DNA from: Oscillospiraceae bacterium
GTDB taxonomy: Bacteria > Bacillota > Clostridia > Oscillospirales > Ruminococcaceae
Length of the DNA stretch: 64,000 nucleotides
Assembly: GCA_028720105.1 (NCBI GenBank)
Contig: JAQYLI010000017.1
Span: 1-64,000, forward strand
Direction of reading: 5' to 3'
This document shows positions 27,822 to 37,218 of this stretch, piece by piece; within the stretch, counting starts at the first letter, position 1, and each line of letters opens with the position of its first letter. The notes under the pieces are model-generated. The model did no database searches, was not told the origin of the DNA, and saw only the letters and a list, made by a program, of their open reading frames with translations. A program made the position numbers and the translations under genes.

Positions 27822-30611
27822 GTGGCAGCTCCCAAAAAAGCTTCATCATCGGGTAAAAAGAGTTCCACCGCCAAAGGCAGAACGACCAAGGCACAGCAGG
27901 AGGCAAAGCGTGCAAATGACAGGGTGCTTTGGTCTACGGTCATTTTCGCCGCAGGCATACTCATTCTTGCGTTCCTGCTTTTTGAGGGCGAGTCGGCGTG
28001 GCTTGCCATACATAACATCATTTTAGGTCTTTTCGGCGTGGGTGCGGTGCTGGTGCCCCCCATTCTCATTTATGCTTCGGTAATGATATCCAAAGAGACC
28101 GAGCGTGAGACGGTATCGGGAAAGGTGGCTCAGGGAATACTGCTGGTACTTTTATGCTGTGCGGTCATTCAGATCTTTTTCTCGGAGCCTATTGACCCCG
28201 ACATCACTTTCGGAAAGCTCCTTACCGACCTTTTCGAGGACGGCAAGGCTATGCACGGCGGCGGTCTTTTCAGCGCTGTCATTGCACTTCCGCTGCTCAA
28301 GCTTTTCGGCAAGACGGGTGCGGCTATTATCGTTATTATCCTTGCGTTTGTTTTTGCTATGCTCCTTGCAAACAAGACTGTTGTGGACGTTTTCAGGGCA
28401 ATAAAGAATATTTTTGCCGCTGCGGACGCTGCTCGTCCCGAGTATGAAGAGGTGGAGGAGTTCGTTCCTCCTCCGGGAGCTAAAAAGCAGCTTAAAAAGA
28501 CGGTTCCCGCAAATACTCAGCCCACGCCCAAAAGCGTTCCCAATGCGGACGTTCCCCCTGCGGCTGCCGAGGAAAAGCGGAAGGATTTCAATATTGACAT
28601 TCCCCTGCCCTTCGGCAAGAAAAAGGCTGCCGAGGAGGCAAAGCCTGCGGAAGTTAAGATTGCGGAGCCTGCTCCCGAACCTGAAAAGCCCAAGAGTGCG
28701 GTGGAGCTGGAGGCTGACGCCATTGCACGCTCCGTTGAGGAAAACGAGGCTCAGAGGCAGGCGGCTAAGGCTGCTGCGGCTGCTTCATCAAATGAAGCTG
28801 AGAGCAAGTCCGATAAGCAGGACGATCTGGCTTCTATAATCAGAAAGGCTGTTACAAAGCCTGCGGCAAAGGGCGGAGAGTCCGCTCCCGTGACAGCAGG
28901 CGCAGGAGATGCTCCAAAGTCCTCGGGCGGTATTCCTTTGTTTAAGAGGAATGACAAGGTGAAGGGTTCAACTCTTGCTTCTAACAAGATAGGCGACGAC
29001 GAGGACCTTGATATGCCCGAGACTACTGCCCAGGACATTCAGAACGAGATCGCTGAGAATGTTACCGCTCCTGCGGAGTATGTCATTCCTCCTATGGAGC
29101 TTCTGAAAAAGTCCTCCAACGAGCTTAACGCCGAGGAAGCGGAAGCTGAGATGAAGCAGAATGCGGACACTCTTGTGGAGACTCTCAAGAGCTTTGGTGT
29201 TATGACAAGAATTGTTGACATTCACCGCGGTCCTACGGTTACACGTTATGAGTTACAGCCTAATGCGGGTGTTAAGATTTCCAAAATTACGGGGCTTGCG
29301 GACGATATTGCTCTTAATCTGGCGGCGGCGGGTGTTCGTATACAGGCTCCCATTCCCGGCAAGGCGGCGGTTGGTATCGAGGTGCCAAACAAGATAAAGG
29401 ATATCGTTACACTGAGAGATGTGCTTGACACCGAAGAGTTCAGAAATGCAGAGAGCAAGCTTACCTTTGCGGTGGGAAAGAATATTGACGGTGAGATTAT
29501 CCTTGGCGATATTGCTAAACTCCCCCACGTTATTATTGCGGGTACTACGGGTTCGGGTAAGTCCGTATGCACAAACGGAATTATTATGAGCATTCTTTAT
29601 AATGCCAATCCCGACGAGGTAAGGCTTGTGCTTATTGACCCTAAGGTGGTTGAGTTTAAGATATACGATGGTATTCCTCATCTGCTAATTCCCGTTGTTA
29701 CAGACCCACGTAAGGCGGCAGGTGCTCTTGCCTGGGCGGTGCAGGAAATGCTCAAGAGATACAAGCTGTTTGCGGACAACAATGTGCGTGACCTCAAGGG
29801 CTACAATGAGATGGCGGCGGAAACTGAGGGGGTGGAGCCGCTCCCACGTATCGTTATCGTTATTGACGAGCTTGCCGACCTTATGATGGCGGCGGCGGGC
29901 GAGGTGGAGGACAGCATTTGCAGACTTGCTCAGATGGCACGTGCTGCGGGTATGCACCTTATTATTGCTACTCAGAGACCTACGGTCGATGTTATTACGG
30001 GTCTTATCAAGGCGAACATTCCTTCACGTATTGCCCTCAAGGTGGCTTCGGGTATTGACTCACGTTCTATTATCAATGAAATTGGTGCTGAGAAGCTGCT
30101 TGGAAACGGCGACCTTTTATATTTCCCTACGGGCTATGCAAAGCCTGTACGTGTTCAGAACTGCTTTACTTCCGACAAGGAGGTCACTGCGGTTGTCAAC
30201 TTCATAAAGAACGGTGCGGGTGATGTTACATACAGCGATGACATTATGAAGGAAATTGAGCAGAACATTCCTCAGCCTAAGGGCGAAAAGGAACGTCCTG
30301 CGGACAATGACAAGAGCTATGACAACTCAGATGACAAGATCATCGAAAGTGCTATTGAATGTGCGGTGGACGCAGGGGGTGCGGGTGTTTCCGTTTCCTA
30401 TTTCCAGAGAAAATTAAAGCTTGGCTATGCCAGGGCTGCCCGCATTATGGACGAGCTTGAGGAGCTGGGTGTTGTTGGTCCTTTTGAGGGGGCAAAGCCC
30501 AGACAGGTGCTTATGACGCGGGAGATGTTCCTGCAGAGGAAGCTGAGCGGTAACGGCGGTGGTTCCGTTTCTGCGGAGGCGGCGGAGGACGATGTGCCTT
30601 TTGAGGAATAA
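27822..30611 (+). CDS. ftsK: DNA translocase FtsK/SpoIIIE
   Basis: The 929-residue membrane-anchored DNA pump has a GTG start behind AAAGGAAG. Order: a basic Ala/Lys-rich N-terminus, four membrane segments (about residues 40-190) and a long Ala/Pro/Glu linker (about 200-400). The motor follows with Walker A GTTGSGKS and Walker B IVIVIDELADLMM (about 575-690), then the C-terminal gamma winged helix (about 830-895, SVSYFQRKLKLGYARAARI) that reads polar DNA motifs. It may serve division, sporulation or both. Confidence 0.95.
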   Translation: MAAPKKASSSGKKSSTAKGRTTKAQQEAKRANDRVLWSTVIFAAGILILAFLLFEGESAWLAIHNIILGLFGVGAVLVPPILIYASVMISKETERETVSGKVAQGILLVLLCCAVIQIFFSEPIDPDITFGKLLTDLFEDGKAMHGGGLFSAVIALPLLKLFGKTGAAIIVIILAFVFAMLLANKTVVDVFRAIKNIFAAADAARPEYEEVEEFVPPPGAKKQLKKTVPANTQPTPKSVPNADVPPAAAEEKRKDFNIDIPLPFGKKKAAEEAKPAEVKIAEPAPEPEKPKSAVELEADAIARSVEENEAQRQAAKAAAAASSNEAESKSDKQDDLASIIRKAVTKPAAKGGESAPVTAGAGDAPKSSGGIPLFKRNDKVKGSTLASNKIGDDEDLDMPETTAQDIQNEIAENVTAPAEYVIPPMELLKKSSNELNAEEAEAEMKQNADTLVETLKSFGVMTRIVDIHRGPTVTRYELQPNAGVKISKITGLADDIALNLAAAGVRIQAPIPGKAAVGIEVPNKIKDIVTLRDVLDTEEFRNAESKLTFAVGKNIDGEIILGDIAKLPHVIIAGTTGSGKSVCTNGIIMSILYNANPDEVRLVLIDPKVVEFKIYDGIPHLLIPVVTDPRKAAGALAWAVQEMLKRYKLFADNNVRDLKGYNEMAAETEGVEPLPRIVIVIDELADLMMAAAGEVEDSICRLAQMARAAGMHLIIATQRPTVDVITGLIKANIPSRIALKVASGIDSRSIINEIGAEKLLGNGDLLYFPTGYAKPVRVQNCFTSDKEVTAVVNFIKNGAGDVTYSDDIMKEIEQNIPQPKGEKERPADNDKSYDNSDDKIIESAIECAVDAGGAGVSVSYFQRKLKLGYARAARIMDELEELGVVGPFEGAKPRQVLMTREMFLQRKLSGNGGGSVSAEAAEDDVPFEE

Positions 30612-30626
30612 GGGTGGTGAGCTGTT

Positions 30627-31026
30627 ATGTCGGAGTTATTCAAGGGAAAAAAAGCTGTATATATCGCTGAACGTTGTTATGCTTATTGTAACAGTGGCTC
30701 CGCTTTTATTCTACCCCACAGCGTGGGTGGGCTTTTTGATAAGCTGCCTTTATGCCGCATTTGCAGTAAGATTTCTTTGGATGGCTGCAATAATAACAAA
30801 CATTGCTGCTTTCTTCCTTGCCGCCGCCAACAATACTAAAGCTATTGCGGCTTCGGTTTTGTTCGGCTTTATCGGCGGCTTGGCGGGTTCATTTGTATCG
30901 GGGTGTGACAGCGAGCTTTCTAAATCTCTCAGATGCATATTCATTATGATGTTATGGGGTGCTGTTATTGCTCCCGCTGCAAATATCCTGCTGCATCAGT
31001 ATGATATTCTGCCTATGCTTATGTGA
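30627..31026 (+). pseudogene. Small membrane protein gene with a frameshift at an A7 run
   Basis: An ATG with a well-placed GGTGGTGAG site opens MSELFKGKK and then hits a run of seven As (30647-30653). The frame that continues without a stop and encodes about four membrane segments (VVMLIVTVAPLLF, FLISCLYAAF, IAAFFLAAAN, IFIMMLWGAVI) is the +1 frame. With six As the two join into a 132-residue protein. In the given sequence frame 0 runs only to 30839 and makes a Cys-rich nonsense product. This may be a natural phase-variable or slippage site, a dead gene, or a sequencing error. A TTG at 30601 is an alternative start in the membrane frame but lacks a site. Confidence 0.6.
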
Positions 31027-31045
31027 CTATTATTTGGAGGACAAA

Positions 31046-31357
31046 ATGAAAAAAGATATACTGATAAATCTCAGAGTTATCTCACTTATATCACTCCCCT
31101 TTTTATTTTTATTGTCGGCGGTGCTGACGGTGCTGTTTTTATGCGGCATTATGCAAAATGAGGATATCCCTTATCTGTGCTTTGCCGCAGCTATGCTTAT
31201 AAACAGTGTGAACATTATCACAAATCTTTATGTAAAAAAAGAGGATATGGACAATGCATTACCGCAAAGGCTTAGAGGCAAGGGATTTATGGTGTTCTGG
31301 ATAGTAACTGCTGCGGTATGGCTCATAAGCTATGTGCTGTTTGTATTTTTAAAATAA
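31046..31357 (+). CDS. Small integral membrane protein, 103 residues
   Basis: The start MKKDILINLRVISL follows GGAGG by 5 bases; the longer open frame overlaps the previous gene and is not used. Three hydrophobic segments are visible (about 10-38, 48-65, 82-103). The family is not recognised. It lies 20 bases after the frameshifted membrane gene and just before the radical SAM gene, and probably belongs to the same operon. Confidence 0.7.
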   Translation: MKKDILINLRVISLISLPFLFLLSAVLTVLFLCGIMQNEDIPYLCFAAAMLINSVNIITNLYVKKEDMDNALPQRLRGKGFMVFWIVTAAVWLISYVLFVFLK

Positions 31358-31375
31358 ATTTTTTCGGGTGATAAT

Positions 31376-33286
31376 ATGCCATTTTTACCAATTTCAAAAG
31401 AGGATATGAATGAAAGAGGGATAGAGCAGCTTGACTTTATCTGCATTACGGGGGACAGCTATGTGGACCACCCCTCTTTCGGCATTTCCATTATTTCACG
31501 TATGATAGAGGACACGGGCTTTACGGTGGGTATTATTGCTCAGCCCGATTGGAAAAGTGACAGAGACTTTAAAAAGCTGGGTGCGCCCAAATACGCTTTC
31601 CTCATTACTGGGGGAAATATTGACTCTATGGTGGCGCATTACACAAGTGCCAAGAAAAAGCGTTCCGACGATGCATACACTGCGGGTGGCAAGGCGGGAA
31701 AGCGTCCCGACAGGGCGACTATCGTTTATTCACAGGCGGTCAAGCGTATCTTCGGCAAGGATATGCCTGTTGCTATCGGAGGACTTGAGGCTTCTTTAAG
31801 GCGGTTTGCTCATTATGATTACTGGGACGACGCTGTGCGGCCGTCTATTCTTGAGGACAGCGGCGCTGACCTGCTTATGTACGGAATGAGCGAGCATCAG
31901 ATAGTGGAGATATGCACAAGGCTTGCAAAGGGCGAGAAAATTACCGAGCTTCGGGATATAAGAGGTACGGCATATCTTTGTGACCCCAGGGAAACGCCTT
32001 ACGGGGCGGCGGAATGTCCTTCTCTTATGCAGGTGAGAGAGCACAAGGAAGAGTATGCAAAGGCTTGCAGGATACAATATGACTGGCAGGACGAGATATA
32101 CGGCAAGACTATAATTCAGCGGCAGACAACCAAAATGCTGGTGCAGCTGCCTCCTGCTTATTCGCTTACCACTCCCGAACTTGACCACGTTTATGAGCTG
32201 CCTTATATGCGGACTTATCACCCCATTTACGAAAAGGAGGGGGGCGTTCCCGGAATACAGGAGGTGGAGTTTTCCATTACCCACAACAGGGGGTGCTTCG
32301 GTAACTGCAATTTCTGCTCCATTGCTCTTCATCAGGGCAGGCGCATTTCCGTGAGGAGCAAGGAAAGTATTCTGAGGGAGGCGGAGCTGCTGACAAAGCT
32401 GCCGAATTTCAAGGGATATATTCACGATGTGGGCGGTCCCACGGCGAATTTCCGTGCGCCCTCCTGCACCCATCAGCTGACTCACGGGCTTTGCAAGGGA
32501 AGAAAATGCCTTGCGCCCCAGCCTTGTAAAAATCTTGAGGTGGATCACACAGAGTATCTTGATATCCTGAGAGAAATTCGGAAGATAAAGGGCGTTAAGA
32601 AGGTCTTTATCAGAAGCGGTATTCGATATGATTATCTTATCGAGGACAAGAACGAGGAGTTTATGCGTGAGCTTATCGAGCACCACGTGAGCGGTCAGCT
32701 TAAAGTCGCTCCCGAGCATTGTTCGGCGGCGGTGCTTGATATGATGGGAAAGCCCCACATTGAGGCATATAAGAAATTTCAAGACAAGTTTTATAAAATG
32801 ACGGGGAAAATTGGCAAGGAGCAGTATCTTGTGCCCTATCTTATGTCCTCTCACCCCGGAAGCACGCTGAATGAGGCGGTGGAACTGGCGCTTTTCCTCA
32901 AGAGCCTTAAAATGCGCCCCGAGCAGGTGCAGGATTTTTATCCCACTCCCGGAACAATTTCCACCTGTATGTTTTACACGGGGCTTGACCCTTACACTAT
33001 GAAAAAGGTGTATGTGCCCAGGTCGGCAGAGGAAAAGGGTATGCAGAGGGCGCTGCTTCAATATTTTCGTCCCCAAAATCAGAGAAAGTGCATTGAGGCG
33101 CTTATCAAGGCGCACCGCACCGACCTTATCGGCAACGGAAAGGAATGTCTTGTTCGTCCCGATGAGCAGTACAATGCTTATCTGAGAGAAAAGGCGGCAA
33201 AAGCAAAACCTTCGGGCAGAAACAATACCCGTTCAAAAGGCAGGAATGACAGATGGCAAAAGGAAAAAGGCAGACGGGGTCGGTAA
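31376..33286 (+). CDS. YgiQ-type radical SAM protein (UPF0313)
   Basis: The 636-residue product carries the SAM-cluster motif RGCFGNCNFCSI (Cys-x3-Cys-x2-Cys, about residues 307-320), the N-terminal YgiQ domain (LDFICITGDSYVDHPSFG) and the family signature KVAPEHCSAAVLDMMGKP. It ends in a basic low-complexity tail. The family occurs widely in bacteria, but its substrate is not established to my knowledge. It overlaps the next gene by 34 bases. Confidence 0.9.
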   Translation: MPFLPISKEDMNERGIEQLDFICITGDSYVDHPSFGISIISRMIEDTGFTVGIIAQPDWKSDRDFKKLGAPKYAFLITGGNIDSMVAHYTSAKKKRSDDAYTAGGKAGKRPDRATIVYSQAVKRIFGKDMPVAIGGLEASLRRFAHYDYWDDAVRPSILEDSGADLLMYGMSEHQIVEICTRLAKGEKITELRDIRGTAYLCDPRETPYGAAECPSLMQVREHKEEYAKACRIQYDWQDEIYGKTIIQRQTTKMLVQLPPAYSLTTPELDHVYELPYMRTYHPIYEKEGGVPGIQEVEFSITHNRGCFGNCNFCSIALHQGRRISVRSKESILREAELLTKLPNFKGYIHDVGGPTANFRAPSCTHQLTHGLCKGRKCLAPQPCKNLEVDHTEYLDILREIRKIKGVKKVFIRSGIRYDYLIEDKNEEFMRELIEHHVSGQLKVAPEHCSAAVLDMMGKPHIEAYKKFQDKFYKMTGKIGKEQYLVPYLMSSHPGSTLNEAVELALFLKSLKMRPEQVQDFYPTPGTISTCMFYTGLDPYTMKKVYVPRSAEEKGMQRALLQYFRPQNQRKCIEALIKAHRTDLIGNGKECLVRPDEQYNAYLREKAAKAKPSGRNNTRSKGRNDRWQKEKGRRGR

Positions 33287-34251
33287 GCAGACTTCTTAAA
33301 ATACTGCCCACCGCTTTGCTAATTATGGTGATGTGCGTGGGTATATGTCTCGGTGTTCTCATTGAGACGGGGTGGGTGTCGCTGACGGACGTTCAGCAGG
33401 CAATCGGCTTTACGCTCCCCGATATGCCCGACGGGGAGAATGTTCCCGATGAGGCGAGGGATTTTGCCGTTCACGTTATTGACGTGGGGCAGGGAGACAG
33501 TATCCTCATTATGGCAGGGGGGAAAAGCGTTCTTATTGACGCGGGTGAGAAGGAATACGGCGGCAAAGTGGTTTCCTTTCTGAAATATAAGGGCATTACG
33601 AGGCTTGATTACATCATTGCAACTCACCCTCATTCCGACCATATCGGCGGTATGGCGGAGGTGGTCTCGGAAATTGGGGCTGAGAAGATTATCGTGCCGA
33701 AGCTGCCCGATGAAATGGTTCCCACCACAAAGGTTTATGAGAATTTTCTCAAGGCTGTGAAAAACGGCGGAATGAAGCTGACTGCGGCTAAGGCAGGCAA
33801 GGTTTACGACATTGCCGAAATTGGCGGTCTGCCTGTGACTATGACTATTCTTGCTCCCGGTGACGGGGCAGAGTTTGATGATCTGAATGATTATTCCGTA
33901 TGTGTGAGAATTGACTATAACAGGGTTTCCTGGCTTTTAACGGGGGATCTCTCGGAGGAGGGGGAAAAGGCTCTTATAAAAAGTGGTCAGAACATTGATG
34001 TGACGGCGTACAAGGTGGGACATCACGGCAGCTCGTCCTCTTCTTCGGAGGAGCTTCTTCAAAAGGTCACGCCGAGACTTTGCGTTATCTCCTGCGGCGA
34101 GGGAAATTCCTATGGACACCCTCACAAGGCGGCAGTGAACAGGCTGGAGAAATACACGGGAAGCATTTACCGAACCGATCTTTGCAGTACGGTTTCCGTT
34201 TATTCGGACGGTGAAAAGCTTTATGTTTCTAAACAGGGAGGCGGCTCATAA
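33253..34251 (+). CDS. ComEC/Rec2-like metallo-beta-lactamase fold protein
   Basis: The 332-residue product has a basic N-terminus and one membrane anchor (about residues 14-38). A metallo-hydrolase domain follows, with VIDVGQGDSILI, metal-binding HPHSDHIGG (about residues 120-128) and the later VGHHGSSSSSS. It equals the hydrolase part of ComEC without the channel, so it probably acts outside the membrane, perhaps on DNA or a nucleotide. It is followed with a one-base overlap by a DUF3006 gene, a common pairing. Confidence 0.88.
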   Translation: MAKGKRQTGSVSRLLKILPTALLIMVMCVGICLGVLIETGWVSLTDVQQAIGFTLPDMPDGENVPDEARDFAVHVIDVGQGDSILIMAGGKSVLIDAGEKEYGGKVVSFLKYKGITRLDYIIATHPHSDHIGGMAEVVSEIGAEKIIVPKLPDEMVPTTKVYENFLKAVKNGGMKLTAAKAGKVYDIAEIGGLPVTMTILAPGDGAEFDDLNDYSVCVRIDYNRVSWLLTGDLSEEGEKALIKSGQNIDVTAYKVGHHGSSSSSSEELLQKVTPRLCVISCGEGNSYGHPHKAAVNRLEKYTGSIYRTDLCSTVSVYSDGEKLYVSKQGGGS

Positions 34252-34457
34252 TGCTTATTCTTGAAAGGCTTCGGGATGATATGGCGGTCATTTCGGGCGA
34301 CAGCGGGGAATTTTCCGTTTCTCCCGATATGGTAAAGGGCTGCAGGGAGGGTGATGTTATTATCCTTTCAAATGACGTTTATATTACCGATGACATTGCC
34401 ACCGAAAAACGGCGGAAAGATATACTATCGCTTCAAAATTCCCTTTGGGATGAATGA
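34251..34457 (+). CDS. DUF3006 family protein
   Basis: This 68-residue protein matches the DUF3006 pattern: LERLRDDMAVISG, then a Pro-containing turn and REGDVI. Its start overlaps the stop of the MBL protein (ATAATG-type junction). The family is regularly coupled to ComEC-like hydrolases; its function is unknown. Confidence 0.75.
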   Translation: MLILERLRDDMAVISGDSGEFSVSPDMVKGCREGDVIILSNDVYITDDIATEKRRKDILSLQNSLWDE

Positions 34458-34493
34458 TATTTTTAATCAAATGAATTGAAAGAGGGGCTTAAA

Positions 34494-35372
34494 ATGCAGA
34501 ATAATCTGCCTGCTATGCTTACGGAAAGACTTCCGAAATTATCCAAGGGTCACAAAAAAATCGCCGAATACATTCTCAGTCACTATGACAAGGCTGCCTT
34601 TATGACGGCTTCAAAGCTGGGAAATATCGTTGGCGTCAGCGAGTCCACCGTTGTCCGCTTTGCTACGGAGCTGGGCTTTGAGGGTTATCCCGAAATGCAG
34701 AAGGCACTGAAAGAATTTACCAGCAACAAGCTTACCACTGTTCAGCGTATGAACGTAATGAACGATCAGCTGGCCGGCGAGGACGTTCTGAACAGGGTTC
34801 TGAATTTCGACATTGAGCAGATAAGAAAGACTCTTGAGGAAATTGACAAGGACAGCTTCTACACCACTGTTGACGCTCTTGTTGCCGCTAAGAATATTTA
34901 CGTTATCGGCGCGCGGTCGGCTTCGGTGCTGGCTCGTTTTATCGTTTTCTACTTTAACATTATGTTTGACAACGTTAAAATTATCCACACCACAAGTACA
35001 AGCGAAATGTTCGAGCAGATACTCGGTATCGGCGAGGGGGACATTATGATAGGCGTTAGCTTCCCCAGATATTCAAAGCACACCGTTAAGGCGTTCAGAT
35101 ATGCTCACGAAAACGGTGCGAGGGTCATTGCCATTACCGACAGCAAGGCTTCTCCATTGGCTCAGTATGCGGATCATCTTTTACTGGCGCACAGCGATAT
35201 GGCTTCATTTGCGGATTCTTTAGTTGCTCCTATGAGCCTTATAAATGCCCTTATTTCGGCGGTGGGAATGAGAAAGCAGGAGTATGTTTCCAAGAATTTC
35301 GAGCGGCTTGAGGAAATATGGGAGAAATATGAAGTCTACGAAAAGACCGACGACAAGGATTTCAGCTTATAA
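34494..35372 (+). CDS. RpiR/MurR-family transcriptional regulator
   Basis: The 292-residue regulator has an N-terminal helix-turn-helix of the RpiR type (about 1-77: MTASKLGNIVGVSESTVVRFATELG) and a C-terminal SIS sugar-phosphate-binding domain (about 120-260: KNIYVIGARSASVLARF, ISFPRYSKHTVKA-like). The ATG start follows AGAGGGG; an upstream TTG does not. Such regulators sense amino sugar or sugar phosphates. No obvious target operon adjoins it. Confidence 0.92.
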   Translation: MQNNLPAMLTERLPKLSKGHKKIAEYILSHYDKAAFMTASKLGNIVGVSESTVVRFATELGFEGYPEMQKALKEFTSNKLTTVQRMNVMNDQLAGEDVLNRVLNFDIEQIRKTLEEIDKDSFYTTVDALVAAKNIYVIGARSASVLARFIVFYFNIMFDNVKIIHTTSTSEMFEQILGIGEGDIMIGVSFPRYSKHTVKAFRYAHENGARVIAITDSKASPLAQYADHLLLAHSDMASFADSLVAPMSLINALISAVGMRKQEYVSKNFERLEEIWEKYEVYEKTDDKDFSL

Positions 35373-35387
35373 AGCGGGAGTGGTAAT

Positions 35388-35918
35388 ATGAAAAAGCTTA
35401 TCGGGTTATTTTTTGAAAAGGCTCTTATGACTGTTGGTGTGCTGTGGTCGGCTTTCTGTATTCTCGGAATATTTGCCAGCGCCGCAAGAGTGGAACACAG
35501 AGATAATGTTCCGTTCGGCTTCGCTTGTCTCGGTATCGGCATTGCTATGATACTTTGGGCAAGGCACAAGAGAAAGCTTCGGAACCGCGCCGAGGTATAT
35601 GCTATGTGCCTTGCAGACAAGTCCGACTCGGAGCTTTCGGAAATTGCAAGGACTATGAACATTCCCCTTGAACAGGCTGTGAGAGAGCTTGAGGAGCTTA
35701 TTGACAAGGATTATCTGAACAACATCTACATTGACAGGGCTGAGGGCAGAGTCAAGATTTTATCAAAGGACAAGGGCGGGCTTAGGCTCATTAACGGCTA
35801 TAGGTTTGTTACCTGCAGAAGCTGCGGCGCATCAAACAGGATCACGGGCAGTGCAGATGGCAAAAGGTGCAGCTATTGCAAGGCGCCTCTTACCGAAAAT
35901 TCGGAAACTGCAAAATAA
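35388..35918 (+). CDS. Membrane protein with helix-turn-helix-like and zinc-ribbon regions
   Basis: The 176-residue product has two N-terminal membrane segments (about 8-30 and 43-58). A cytosolic winged-helix-like segment follows (about 66-130: SELSEIARTMNIPLEQAVRELEEL). A C-terminal zinc ribbon (CRSCGASN and CSYC) completes it. The layout recalls a membrane-tethered regulator or scaffold. I do not recognise a named family. Confidence 0.7.
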   Translation: MKKLIGLFFEKALMTVGVLWSAFCILGIFASAARVEHRDNVPFGFACLGIGIAMILWARHKRKLRNRAEVYAMCLADKSDSELSEIARTMNIPLEQAVRELEELIDKDYLNNIYIDRAEGRVKILSKDKGGLRLINGYRFVTCRSCGASNRITGSADGKRCSYCKAPLTENSETAK

Positions 35919-35938
35919 ACTGAAAGGCAGCATTTTTT

Positions 35939-37168
35939 ATGGCAGACTGCATTATTATCGGCGGCGGCGCTGCGGGGCTTATGGCGGCATCTACTGCGGC
36001 GGACTTCGGCAAGACCGTTATCCTTTTTGAAAAAAATCCCCGTGTGGGCAAAAAGCTGCTAATTACGGGAAAGGGTCGCTGCAACGTTACAAACAACTGC
36101 ATCAAAGAGGACTTTTTTGCAAATATCCCCTGCAACGGCAGGTTTCTCTATTCTTCATATGCCGCATTTGACTGCTCGGACACTATGAGCTTTTTTGAAA
36201 ATATGGGCGTGCCCCTTAAAACCGAACGGGGAAACAGGGTATTTCCCGTAAGTGACAGGGCGGAGGACATTGTTATAGCTTTTGAGAGGGCGATAAAGGA
36301 ACGGTCGGACAGGATAACAGTCAAAAACGCAAAGGTCACGAGGATACTTACGAAAAACGGCGCTGTTACGGGAGTTTACGCTAATGGTGTCGCCTATCAC
36401 GCAAATTCGGTGCTTATTGCTTCGGGGGGGCGCTCCTATCCGAAAACCGGTTCGGACGGGGACGGTTATCGGTTTGCAAAAGAACTTGGTCACAAGGTCA
36501 TTCCCCTCAGACCTTCTCTTGTTCCGATGGTGAGCGAGGAGGAGTGGTGCAGGGAGGCTATGGGGCTTTCCCTGAAAAATGTGACTCTCACTCTTGTTGA
36601 CGGTATGGACGGCAAAAAGCTTTTCTCAGAAATGGGAGAAATGCTGTTTACCCATTTCGGTGTGTCGGGTCCTCTGGTATTATCCGCTTCGGGGCATATT
36701 CGGAAAATGGAACGGGGCAGATACAAGCTGATAATCGACTTAAAGCCTGCTTTAGACGAGAAGACCCTTGACAGCAGGCTGCAGAGGGATTTTGCCGAAA
36801 ATGCCAACAGGGATTTTATAAACAGTCTGGGAAAGCTTCTTCCCGCAAAGCTTATTCCCATTATTGTAAGGCTTTCGGGTATTCCCGCCGAAAAGAAAGT
36901 CAATCAGATATCAAAGAAAGAGCGGACGGAACTGCTTCATCTACTAAAAAATCTGACGGTAACTATCAAGGATTTCCGCTCCATTGACGAGGCTATCGTT
37001 ACGGGGGGCGGTGTCTCGGTAAGCGAGATAAATCCCAAAACTATGGAATCAAAAATTATCAAGGGACTTTATTTTGCGGGAGAGGTCATTGATGTTGACG
37101 CTTATACGGGAGGCTTTAATTTACAGATTGCCTTTTCTACGGGCTATGCAGCAGGAGTTAATATGTGA
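35939..37168 (+). CDS. BaiN/HI0933-family NAD(P)/FAD-dependent oxidoreductase
   Basis: The 409-residue flavoprotein has the N-terminal dinucleotide fold DCIIIGGGAAGLMAASTAADFGK split as usual, then GKGRCNVTNNC, a family signature. The C-terminal FAD contact includes GLYFAGEVIDVDAYTGGFNLQIAFSTG. Members include BaiN of bile acid metabolism, but most are uncharacterised; the substrate here is unknown. It ends the plus-strand operon. Confidence 0.9.
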   Translation: MADCIIIGGGAAGLMAASTAADFGKTVILFEKNPRVGKKLLITGKGRCNVTNNCIKEDFFANIPCNGRFLYSSYAAFDCSDTMSFFENMGVPLKTERGNRVFPVSDRAEDIVIAFERAIKERSDRITVKNAKVTRILTKNGAVTGVYANGVAYHANSVLIASGGRSYPKTGSDGDGYRFAKELGHKVIPLRPSLVPMVSEEEWCREAMGLSLKNVTLTLVDGMDGKKLFSEMGEMLFTHFGVSGPLVLSASGHIRKMERGRYKLIIDLKPALDEKTLDSRLQRDFAENANRDFINSLGKLLPAKLIPIIVRLSGIPAEKKVNQISKKERTELLHLLKNLTVTIKDFRSIDEAIVTGGGVSVSEINPKTMESKIIKGLYFAGEVIDVDAYTGGFNLQIAFSTGYAAGVNM

Positions 37169-37215
37169 AAAAATCCGCCGCAATACGGCTTTGGGCAAGC
37201 TGTATTGCGGCGGAT
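37168..37215 (-). terminator. Terminator shared by convergent genes (after LacI regulator)
   Basis: A 14-bp perfect stem (ATCCGCCGCAATAC with GTATTGCGGCGGAT) is followed by TTTTTT on the minus strand. It also lies directly after the plus-strand flavoprotein stop. Confidence 0.85.
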
Positions 37216-37218
37216 ACT

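Noticed and set aside
31796-33115. A 439-codon minus-strand open frame
   Set aside because: It lies wholly inside the YgiQ gene, which has a clear radical SAM motif; the antisense product has no domain.
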